Source: JAAYYM01 sp964483155
Lineage (GTDB): Bacteria; Bacillota; Clostridia; Lachnospirales; Lachnospiraceae
Assembly (NCBI GenBank): GCA_964483155.1
Contig: CAZAAC010000038.1
Span: 1-23,165 of the forward strand
Direction of reading: 5' to 3'
DNA: 23,165 bases
Under the pieces are notes generated by a model. The model was not told the DNA's origin and searched no databases. It worked only from the letters and a program-made list of their open reading frames with translations. Positions 16,650-23,165 of the stretch are shown piece after piece. Both the position numbers and the translations under genes were made by a program. Positions within the stretch are counted from its first letter, which is position 1, and each line of letters begins with the position of its first letter.

Positions 16650-17342
16650 ATGATTTATTCACATGAAGTAGAAATGATGTGTCCGGTAGCGCAAGGAGTC
16701 AACCACGGTTGTGCACCTATTCCGGAAGAAGGAAAATGGGTAAAGTCAAAAGAAGTAAAAGACATTTCAGGTCTGACACACGGTATAGGCTGGTGCGCAC
16801 CTCAACAGGGAGCTTGTAAATTAACACTTAATGTTAAAGAGGGTATCATCCAAGAAGCCTTAATTGAAACAATCGGTTGCTCTGGAATGACACATTCTGC
16901 AGCTATGGCTTCTGAAATATTACCAGGTAGGACATTACTCGAGGCATTGAATACAGATCTTGTATGTGATGCTATCAATACAGCAATGAGAGAGTTATTT
17001 TTACAGATAGCATATGGTAGAACACAGTCTGCATTTTCAGAGGGTGGTCTTGCAATCGGTGCTGGTCTCGAAGATTTAGGAAAGGGACTACGTTCACAGA
17101 TTGGTACGATGTATGGAACGCTTAAAAAAGGTCCTCGTTATCTTGAAATGGCAGAAGGATATGTAACCGGTATTGCACTTGATGCAGAAGATCATATTAT
17201 TGGTTACAAATTTGTTAGTCTTGGTAAGATGACTGATTTCATGAAAAAAGGTGATGATGCTAATACCGCTTATGAAAAAGCCTGTGGTCAATATGGCCGT
17301 GTGGATGATGCGGTTAAGATTATCGACCCAAGAAAAGAATAG
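16650..17342 (+). CDS. NifU/IscU-like iron-sulfur scaffold, cysteine-rich variant
   Basis: The 230-residue protein resembles the NifU N-terminal scaffold fold, which assembles Fe-S clusters on conserved cysteines before transfer to target proteins. Cysteines are C11, C21, C49, C56, C77, C106 and C212. The most motif-like are CPVAQGVNHGC (11-21), GWCAPQQGACK (47-57) and IGCSGMTHSAA (75-85); the last matches the GCxxS block of NifU/IscU. The first two are unlike classical IscU, and the region after residue 160 is an extension. The ATG at 16650 has AAAGGAG (16636-16642) eight bases upstream; the longer frame from 16602 has no ribosome site and overlaps a likely promoter, so it was rejected. The GGGtGRT gene starts 16 bases downstream. 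Cluster assembly is inferred from the fold family; the real client and substrate are unknown. Confidence 0.82.
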   Translation: MIYSHEVEMMCPVAQGVNHGCAPIPEEGKWVKSKEVKDISGLTHGIGWCAPQQGACKLTLNVKEGIIQEALIETIGCSGMTHSAAMASEILPGRTLLEALNTDLVCDAINTAMRELFLQIAYGRTQSAFSEGGLAIGAGLEDLGKGLRSQIGTMYGTLKKGPRYLEMAEGYVTGIALDAEDHIIGYKFVSLGKMTDFMKKGDDANTAYEKACGQYGRVDDAVKIIDPRKE

Positions 17343-17358
17343 AAGGAGGAAATGAATA

Positions 17359-18369
17359 ATGGCTTTATTTGAATCATATGAAAGAAGAATCAAACAGATT
17401 GATGCAGTGTTAAACAGCTATGGAATTTCTTCCATTGAAGAAGCTGAAAAGATTACAAAAGATGCAGGTCTGGATGTATATAAAACAGTAGAAGGCATTC
17501 AACCAATCTGCTTTGAAAATGCCAAATGGGCTTATGTCGTAGGCGCTGCAATCGCAATCAAAAAGGGATGTAAAAAAGCTTCTGATGCTTCAGCAGCAAT
17601 TGGAGAAGGACTACAGTCTTTTTGTATTCCAGGATCTGTTGCAGACCAGAGAAAAGTAGGACTCGGACATGGAAACCTCGGCAAAATGTTACTGGAAGAA
17701 GATACAGAGTGTTTTGCATTTCTTGCAGGACATGAATCATTTGCAGCTGCAGAAGGTGCAATCGGTATTGCAGAGAAAGCAAACAAAGTTCGTCAAAAAC
17801 CTTTACGTGTCATTCTGAATGGTCTTGGTAAGGATGCTGCACAGATTATTTCCAGAATCAATGGATTTACATTTGTTGAAACAAAGATGGATTATTATAC
17901 AGGAGAAGTAACAGAAGTATTCAGAAAGTCTTATTCCGAAGGACTTCGTGCAAAAGTAAACTGCTATGGAGCAGACGATGTAACAGAAGGTGTTGCTATC
18001 ATGTGGAAGGAAAGTGTTGATGTTTCCATCACTGGTAACTCGACAAATCCTACGAGATTTCAGCATCCGGTAGCAGGAACTTATAAGAAGGAATGCATGG
18101 AAAAAGGAAAGAAGTATTTTTCTGTTGCATCAGGCGGTGGCACAGGCCGTACACTTCATCCTGATAATATGGCGGCAGGCCCAGCATCTTATGGTATGAC
18201 AGATACGATGGGTCGTATGCATTCAGATGCACAGTTCGCAGGATCATCATCGGTACCAGCACATGTTGAAATGATGGGACTTATTGGCGCAGGAAACAAT
18301 CCAATGGTAGGTATGACAGTGGCAGTAGCCGTTTCGATTGAAGAAGCAGCAAAGGCTGGGAAGTTCTAA
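17359..18369 (+). CDS. GGGtGRT family protein
   Basis: This 336-residue protein belongs to the family named for its signature, found here as GGGTGRT at 259-265 (ASGGGTGRTLHPDN). Other conserved-looking blocks are GLGHGNLGKML (101-111), FLAGHESFAAAEGA (121-134), TGNSTNPTRFQHPVAGTYKK (225-244) and a glycine-rich end (GLIGAGNNPMVGMTVAVAV). Cysteines occur at 51, 71, 89, 118, 202 and 246. There is no signal peptide or membrane segment, so it is probably cytoplasmic. I know of no established biochemical function. The start is fixed by a perfect AAGGAGG (17343-17349) nine bases before the ATG. It lies 16 bases after the NifU-like gene and is followed by a strong terminator, so the two form a translational pair. 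The scaffold neighbour suggests an Fe-S or redox role, which is inference only. Confidence 0.9.
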   Translation: MALFESYERRIKQIDAVLNSYGISSIEEAEKITKDAGLDVYKTVEGIQPICFENAKWAYVVGAAIAIKKGCKKASDASAAIGEGLQSFCIPGSVADQRKVGLGHGNLGKMLLEEDTECFAFLAGHESFAAAEGAIGIAEKANKVRQKPLRVILNGLGKDAAQIISRINGFTFVETKMDYYTGEVTEVFRKSYSEGLRAKVNCYGADDVTEGVAIMWKESVDVSITGNSTNPTRFQHPVAGTYKKECMEKGKKYFSVASGGGTGRTLHPDNMAAGPASYGMTDTMGRMHSDAQFAGSSSVPAHVEMMGLIGAGNNPMVGMTVAVAVSIEEAAKAGKF

Positions 18370-18394
18370 GATTTACAATAATAAAAAAATTAAG

Positions 18395-18433
18395 CGGCAT
18401 TGCAAATGGTAAAACACAAGCAATGCCGTTTTT
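18395..18433 (+). terminator. Intrinsic terminator after the GGGtGRT gene
   Basis: A perfect 9-pair stem CGGCATTGC (18395-18403) with GCAATGCCG (18420-18428), a 16-base loop, then TTTTT. It lies 25 bases after the stop codon and closes the NifU-like/GGGtGRT unit. Confidence 0.9.
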
Positions 18434-18586
18434 AATTTCTCGTTTTTATGATTATCAATTATTTTCCGGTTTTAAAGTGATTGCATATAAAAAATGACAG
18501 TTGCTTAAGCTGAAATTTTTATTATTAGAAAGAAACAATATGAAAAGTGAATATGGAGAATATTTCTATATTTGTAATAATATGTA
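18434..18586. other. AT-rich intergenic stretch with no recognised feature
   Basis: The non-coding interval between the GGGtGRT stop (18369) and the small membrane-protein gene (18694) is 324 bases. It holds the terminator at 18395 and the promoter at 18587. This middle part shows no convincing coding frame, RNA fold or repeat. Confidence 0.6.
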
Positions 18587-18615
18587 TTGACCAAAAGAAT
18601 AGGTAGAAGTATAAT
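18587..18615 (+). promoter_or_regulatory. Near-consensus sigma-A promoter for the small membrane protein
   Basis: TTGACC (18587-18592), a 17-base spacer and perfect TATAAT (18610-18615): the best match to consensus on the plus strand of this window. Transcription would start near 18622, leaving a leader of about 70 AT-rich bases. Confidence 0.8.
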
Positions 18616-18693
18616 GAGTCAGAAAACTTTTTTAATAGTATTTGCGTAATATCAAAAAGATAAAAATAAAAAACGAAAGAGAACACTAAAAAA

Positions 18694-19101
18694 ATGAATG
18701 AAAAAGTGGAAAAACCAGGGAGTATTATTGCAATGATTGTATTACAGATTATTCCATTAGCACTCATGGGAATTGCTGTAGCTTATTTTGCTATGGCAAT
18801 GGCATTAGCTGACAGCTCAGAATTCATGCAGGGAGTAGTTTCTGTAGTTGATTTGTCTGATATCAGTCCAGAAAAATTAGGAGAAATAGCGGGTAGAATT
18901 ATGATTCCAGTTAGTTGTTCAATTCTTGTCCTTTGTAGTATTTTTATCAAGAATAAGGTTATGTTTTTGATAAGCACAATTATACTGATATTGGAATTTA
19001 ATATATTTTCAATTGCTATAATGATTATTTTTTGGGCAAGCAAAACGGCACGTGCATATTTTAAGAAATTGTTTAAAAATATAGAATCACATGGAGAGTG
19101 A
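18694..19101 (+). CDS. Small hydrophobic membrane protein, unknown function
   Basis: I do not recognise this 135-residue protein. It has a short charged N-terminus (MNEKVEKPGS), a first membrane segment (about 11-38), an external or internal loop with SSEFMQGVVSVVDLSDISPEKLG (about 41-64), then hydrophobic segments at about 69-85 and 88-118, and a basic C-terminal tail (KTARAYFKKLFKN). The ribosome site is weak (AAAGAGA about 10-16 bases upstream), which contrasts with the strong promoter. It is transcribed alone, between its own promoter and a hairpin starting three bases after the stop. A holin- or DUF4064-like small membrane protein is conceivable, but nothing here proves it. Confidence 0.7.
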   Translation: MNEKVEKPGSIIAMIVLQIIPLALMGIAVAYFAMAMALADSSEFMQGVVSVVDLSDISPEKLGEIAGRIMIPVSCSILVLCSIFIKNKVMFLISTIILILEFNIFSIAIMIIFWASKTARAYFKKLFKNIESHGE

Positions 19102-19103
19102 AA

Positions 19104-19150
19104 AAATCTTGCAAAATGCTTTGAAAATAGCCGTTTTGCAAGATTTATTA
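19104..19150 (+). terminator. Hairpin terminator after the small membrane protein
   Basis: A 13-pair perfect stem AAATCTTGCAAAA (19104-19116) with TTTTGCAAGATTT (19134-19146) around a 17-base loop. The following tail (ATTATGTT) is only moderately T-rich, so termination may be partial. Confidence 0.7.
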
Positions 19151-19186
19151 TGTTAAAACAGGACCATAAAAATTAAATAAATAATT

Positions 19187-19267
19187 ATATGCAAGTACCA
19201 CCTACATAACATACAACGCGAAATGCAACATGAATAATATGCAACACAAAATGTATATCGTTGGTGG
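19187..19267. repeat. Cluster of ATGCAA direct repeats inside a gapped inverted repeat
   Basis: ATGCAA occurs at 19189, 19223 and 19239, the last two as ATGCAACA. They are enclosed by an interrupted inverted repeat: CCACC (19198-19202) with GGTGG (19263-19267), and ATACA (19211-19215) with TGTAT (19252-19256). It lies 70-150 bases before the GT-C-like gene at 19339 and upstream of its likely promoter. It could be an operator or a remnant repeat, and may also be chance in AT-rich DNA. Confidence 0.3.
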
Positions 19268-19276
19268 ATTTGTATT

Positions 19277-19305
19277 GTAAAGGAAAAATGAATGTGATAA
19301 ACTGA
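19277..19305 (+). promoter_or_regulatory. Weak candidate promoter for the GT-C-like pair
   Basis: TTGTAA and TAAACT separated by 17 bases, with TG at the extended -10 position. Each hexamer matches consensus at four of six positions, so this is tentative. It is the best candidate seen between the hairpin at 19104 and the ATG at 19339. Confidence 0.3.
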
Positions 19306-19338
19306 AAATGCTAAATTTGAAGAAATGAGGGCGGAAAA

Positions 19339-21489
19339 ATGTTGTCAAAGGGACTTAAATATCTATATTTTTCCGTATTGTTTTTTTGTGTTGGTTTTCT
19401 TGTTTATAAAGCGCAGGATGACAATTCGTATACATTTACAGGAAATGCATTTACCTATGATGAAGCCACCACAACTCTTAATGGACCATATGTATCTTTG
19501 TGGAGCGGTGATTATACAATCAGATTAGAGTATGAAACTGAATCGAATCCGTCACTGATGATAAGTAAAGACAGGGGTGTATGTGAGGAGGTGTCCTTAA
19601 ATGCCGATGAGAAAGTATTTGAGAAAAATTTTTCTACCGGACGGACAGACTTATTCAGGTTATCTATTCCCAATGTAAATGTTGGTGAAATAGTAGTTGA
19701 GCGTTTCACAATATCTTCTGATCAGCCATTATATATGGATACCTATTTCTTTGCACTGTTATTATTGATGAGTGGAATTGGTTTATTTGTGTTCTTGAAC
19801 AGTAAACGGTGGTCAATATTTAGCCGGGAGCAGAAAGTAATCAGTTTAATTTTAGTTGGAATTACTATATTTGCATGTTATCCCTTATTTACGAAAGAAT
19901 TTGTAGAAGGTTGGGATACTTGGGGGCATTTGTTGAGACTAGAAAGTGTGAAAGATGCATTTTATCAGAGACAAATTCCGGTATCAATATTTCCGAACAA
20001 CTGTAATGGATTTGGTCAACTGGGTGCAATGTATCCGCTTTTGCCGTTGTATCCATTTGGTGTTTTGAGGGGATTACATGTTTCATTAATAGTTTGCTAT
20101 AAGTTTATCTATTTGACAGCAACGATAGCAACAGTTGCAGCGATGTACTATTCGATGAGGACCATTATCAAATCAGATTATGCTGCACTTGTTGCAACGG
20201 CACTTTATTGTATTGCACCATACCGGATGGAGGACATTTATTGTCGTCATGCCCTTGGAGAAACTTTGGCAATGATATTTATTCCTTTGATTATTGCCGG
20301 TATATATCATATTTTTGTTGGTAATGAAAAAAAATATTGGTTTCTTCTGGTACTTGGATATTCGGGAGTTATGCAATCTCACATCATTAGCTTTGTTTTA
20401 GTTATTCTGATGTCTATCACGATAGGGCTCTTTTTTATCGGGAGATTATCTGAAAAAAATCGTCTTTATTGTTTGCTAAAAGCGATTGGGCTTAGCATAT
20501 TACTGAATATCTGGTATATCATTCCATTTATTTCTCATTTAATATACGGAACAAATAGTGCTGCTATCTTTAGTGAAAATTTTGCCAAAAAAGCGACAAC
20601 GCTTTCCCAATTGACGTCGGTTGTTAGATTTGGAGCAGATGGTGAACTTGGAATTGTCGGGGCGATTGGAATAATATGTATAGTGTGTGCTGCAATCAGT
20701 CTGTTTCTATTAAGGAGAGGTAAGGAACAGACAGTTTCAGATAAATTTGTGAAAACTCTATTTCTTCTTGCGGGTTTTTTCATCTTTATGATTACAGCTT
20801 ACTTTCCGTGGAGTTTTCTTATGTATTTTGTGCCAATAGCAAAACTATGTGGGATGATTCAATTTCCTTTTAGGATATTGGTTATTGCAGTTCCGCTATT
20901 GTATATGACTCTGGGATATGCCATCGCGAAAACAGAAGTTTTTATGAAATACAGGTATTATATATTTTTGGTATTCATGCTGATTACCTTTTTGGGTGTT
21001 AATGAATATATGTTCCATACATGGAAAGGTGTCAGCGAGAAATGTGAGGTGACAGGCGGGATAACAACGATAGCTATTCCTGAAAATTATCCTAAAGGTA
21101 CGGATGAAGGCTCTTGTCAGAATGAATCCTGGTACCCCTATAGTTATGAGATGAATATCCAGCAATATGAAAAACAGGGAACAAAAATACGATTATTTTA
21201 TTCTACAACAAAGGAGGAAGACTATATTGATGTTCCGCTATACTATTTTATTGGGTATACGGCTAAAGTGACAGGAGGAGAGATTCCGGCAGGAACTAGA
21301 CTTCGTGTGGAACAGGGAGCAGAATATAGGGTACGTGTTTATTTACCCAAAAGTGAATCGGGAACAGAAATAGTAATTAATTATACTGGATTATGGTTCT
21401 TCTATTTAGGATATGCAATCTCTGCATTGACAGTGCTTGGCGTTTTTTTGAGCTTACTGCAAAAGAAGAAAGAAGGGGATACTAAGTAA
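19339..21489 (+). CDS. Large polytopic membrane protein, PTPS-related/YfhO-like GT-C type
   Basis: The 716-residue protein begins with a membrane anchor (about 7-23) and a predicted extracellular beta-rich region (about 28-130). About ten further membrane segments follow, and it ends with a second soluble region (about 560-690) before a final membrane helix. After the second membrane segment comes GWDTWGHLLRLES (D193, H197), then PLLPLYPFGVL and ALYCIAPYRMEDIYCRHALGE. This is the pattern of the 6-pyruvoyl-tetrahydropterin-synthase-related membrane family, which resembles GT-C glycosyltransferases using lipid-linked sugars; the family name does not imply pterin chemistry. GAGGGCGG (19327-19334) precedes the ATG. 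Its TAA stop overlaps the next ATG, so the two proteins are probably made together, perhaps for a cell-wall or surface glycan. The substrate is unknown. Confidence 0.82.
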   Translation: MLSKGLKYLYFSVLFFCVGFLVYKAQDDNSYTFTGNAFTYDEATTTLNGPYVSLWSGDYTIRLEYETESNPSLMISKDRGVCEEVSLNADEKVFEKNFSTGRTDLFRLSIPNVNVGEIVVERFTISSDQPLYMDTYFFALLLLMSGIGLFVFLNSKRWSIFSREQKVISLILVGITIFACYPLFTKEFVEGWDTWGHLLRLESVKDAFYQRQIPVSIFPNNCNGFGQLGAMYPLLPLYPFGVLRGLHVSLIVCYKFIYLTATIATVAAMYYSMRTIIKSDYAALVATALYCIAPYRMEDIYCRHALGETLAMIFIPLIIAGIYHIFVGNEKKYWFLLVLGYSGVMQSHIISFVLVILMSITIGLFFIGRLSEKNRLYCLLKAIGLSILLNIWYIIPFISHLIYGTNSAAIFSENFAKKATTLSQLTSVVRFGADGELGIVGAIGIICIVCAAISLFLLRRGKEQTVSDKFVKTLFLLAGFFIFMITAYFPWSFLMYFVPIAKLCGMIQFPFRILVIAVPLLYMTLGYAIAKTEVFMKYRYYIFLVFMLITFLGVNEYMFHTWKGVSEKCEVTGGITTIAIPENYPKGTDEGSCQNESWYPYSYEMNIQQYEKQGTKIRLFYSTTKEEDYIDVPLYYFIGYTAKVTGGEIPAGTRLRVEQGAEYRVRVYLPKSESGTEIVINYTGLWFFYLGYAISALTVLGVFLSLLQKKKEGDTK

Positions 21490-23165
21490 TGTATCAGTAT
21501 TTTGTATATGTAGCAACTATTTTGACAACAATTGCTGTCGTCATAGGCGTATTTTCAGTATATAAGAAGAAAGACTCTTATAAAAAGGGAATTACATATT
21601 CACTGAATAGTTTTGTGGAAGGTTGTGAAAACTGGGCAGAAAAATATTGGTTTGTTCTTCTTGCCATTATTTTTATGGTCTTTTTAGTCTCAAGACTTTT
21701 ACGACTGGGTCAGATTCCGGGAGGATTTCAAGCGGATGAGATGGGGTCAGCCTATGATGCACAGAATTTGTTGAAATATCATGTTGATAGATATTTGACA
21801 CGTTTCCCTGTTTATTTACGAAACTATGGGGACGGTCAGAATGCATTATATGCGTATCTTTCTGCCTGCATGTTTAGTATTACAGGTTTTTCTGTTAAAG
21901 CATTTCGTCTTGTTGCTGTGATTTTTGCGATTCCGTGTTTTTTTTGTTCTTGGTTGATTGCAAAAGACCTATTTCATAATAAGGCAAAGGCATTATTAGC
22001 ACCAATTCTGGTTACAGTTTTACCAGTGTACATGATGTCGGAACGTTGGGGTGCAGAATGCTATTTGTTCTTAAGCTTTATGACTATTTCCTTTTGGTTT
22101 TTCTGTAAAGCGATTACATCAAATCAGTCTAGATTTTACTTTTTAGCAGGGTTATTCTTTGGAATCACATTGTATTCTTATGCGATTTCCTATTTTGTAA
22201 TTCCGTTATTTTTATTCTTTTCCATTTTCTACTTAATGAGAGTGAAAAAGTTTTCTCTGAAAAAATTGTTGTTCATGGGAATTCCACTAGCTGTTTTGGC
22301 AACGCCGTTGATTTTGTTTCAACTGGTTAATCTGGAAGTGTTACCAGAATTTTCGCTGCTGTTTAACGAGTATAAAAGGCTCCCAGGTTATAGGGGCGGT
22401 GATATCAGTTTAAGCTATATTGCACAGAATTGGTCTGTGATTAGGACACTACTGTTTGGTGGGGATACGCTTCGGTATAATGCGCTCCCTGAATATGGAA
22501 CACTCTATCTGTTTTCGCTTCCTTTACTGCTATACGGATTTATTATTTGTATAAAAAGAGCAATATGTTCATTTAGGAAAAGGGAATATGATACGCATGT
22601 ACTGATTTTAATACTACTATTGGTAGCTTATTTTGTAGCATTAATCATTTTAAACCCAAATATAAACAAGGTAAATGAAATATATCTTCCGTTTATGTTG
22701 TTGATTGCAATTGCAATAGAGAGTTTTTTGAATGACAGAAAGACAATAACCATTATGATTTTGCTTTGTTATGCAATAGCATTTCTTTCTTTTTCAAACT
22801 TCTACTTTAGGCATTATAATGATGCTCAATATGAGTATTTGAATTTTGAGGATGCTGAGTTTGGAGATGCCATTGCTTATCTAAATGATAATTATGAAGT
22901 AGATGGCCGCATGGTGTATTGTGCCACACAATTTAAATTATGGGGAGAGATGATGCTCTTAACATATGCAGGGGTTTCTCCCTATGATTGGAAACCAGAT
23001 GAACAACAACAGGGAAATTATTATATGGGGATTCCTGAGAATTTGACACTGGAGGAAGATTGCGTTTATATCATAGATAATCATTGGAGACATGTTTCAG
23101 AATATCTTGGTGCCAATGGATATTTTCTTGATGACACATTTCCAAATTATGCGATTTTATATCGC
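21489..23165 (+). CDS. GT39/ArnT-like membrane glycosyltransferase, 3' end beyond the window
   Basis: The frame is open from the ATG at 21489 to the end of the window (559 codons, no stop). It starts with a membrane helix (about 4-25) and a short basic loop, then a second helix (about 52-70). Next comes GQIPGGFQADEMGSAYDAQN with the adjacent acidic pair D83-E84, where GT-C/PMT-type enzymes carry catalytic acids in the first extracytoplasmic loop. Further hydrophobic segments continue to about residue 460, followed by a soluble region (from about 465, FEDAEFGDAIAYLNDNYEVD). Such enzymes transfer sugars from polyprenyl-phosphate donors on the outer face of the membrane. TAATG joins it to the preceding gene with a one-base overlap, indicating translational coupling. 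Acceptor and sugar are unknown. Confidence 0.82.
   Translation, partial: MYQYFVYVATILTTIAVVIGVFSVYKKKDSYKKGITYSLNSFVEGCENWAEKYWFVLLAIIFMVFLVSRLLRLGQIPGGFQADEMGSAYDAQNLLKYHVDRYLTRFPVYLRNYGDGQNALYAYLSACMFSITGFSVKAFRLVAVIFAIPCFFCSWLIAKDLFHNKAKALLAPILVTVLPVYMMSERWGAECYLFLSFMTISFWFFCKAITSNQSRFYFLAGLFFGITLYSYAISYFVIPLFLFFSIFYLMRVKKFSLKKLLFMGIPLAVLATPLILFQLVNLEVLPEFSLLFNEYKRLPGYRGGDISLSYIAQNWSVIRTLLFGGDTLRYNALPEYGTLYLFSLPLLLYGFIICIKRAICSFRKREYDTHVLILILLLVAYFVALIILNPNINKVNEIYLPFMLLIAIAIESFLNDRKTITIMILLCYAIAFLSFSNFYFRHYNDAQYEYLNFEDAEFGDAIAYLNDNYEVDGRMVYCATQFKLWGEMMLLTYAGVSPYDWKPDEQQQGNYYMGIPENLTLEEDCVYIIDNHWRHVSEYLGANGYFLDDTFPNYAILYR

Noticed and set aside
1..23165. CRISPR array, insertion sequence or prophage
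   Set aside because: No regularly spaced repeats, terminal inverted repeats with a transposase, or phage structural genes were seen on reading through both strands.

Overview
The window is low-GC, almost entirely plus-strand DNA that reads as chromosome of a Gram-positive anaerobe of the Clostridia, most likely family Lachnospiraceae. This is inferred from strong AGGAGG-type ribosome sites, AT-rich sigma-A promoters, U-tailed hairpin terminators, the archaeal/fungal-type aspartate-semialdehyde dehydrogenase, and the NifU-like/GGGtGRT gene pair. No integrase, transposase, phage gene or CRISPR array was seen. The only minus-strand gene is a tRNA.

Layout. (1) 1-2670: the 3' part of an O-acetylhomoserine sulfhydrylase gene (metY type), then a multi-spanning membrane protein with a long charged cytoplasmic tail. 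Both end at a hairpin that can also terminate the convergent tRNA-Thr(CGU) gene. (2) 2767-5790: a monocistronic unit for a 914-residue c-di-GMP protein (PAS-like, degenerate GGDEF, GAF, degenerate GGDEF, intact EAL). (3) 5794-16534: nine closely packed genes behind one good promoter: argH, asd, a PAS-GGDEF(degenerate)-EAL phosphodiesterase, a DUF234-type ATPase, a three-gene polar amino-acid ABC transporter, topB, and a GlmU-like left-handed beta-helix acyltransferase. (4) 16602-18433: a two-gene unit, a cysteine-rich NifU/IscU-like scaffold and a GGGtGRT protein, ended by a clear terminator. (5) 18587-19146: a small membrane protein with a near-consensus promoter and its own hairpin. (6) 19339 to the end: two large GT-C-like membrane proteins joined by a TAATG stop/start overlap; the second runs off the window.

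How the genes may work together. The long unit combines arginine synthesis (ArgH), the aspartate-family branch (Asd) and amino-acid uptake with a protein predicted to degrade c-di-GMP. With the free-standing EAL gene upstream, all c-di-GMP enzymes here look like phosphodiesterases; none of the three GGDEF sites looks able to make the signal. The NifU-like/GGGtGRT pair is the best candidate for a poorly described system: both proteins belong to recognisable families, but I know of no established role for the pair. The membrane proteins at both ends resemble lipid-carrier-dependent glycosyltransferases or other cell-surface polymer proteins.
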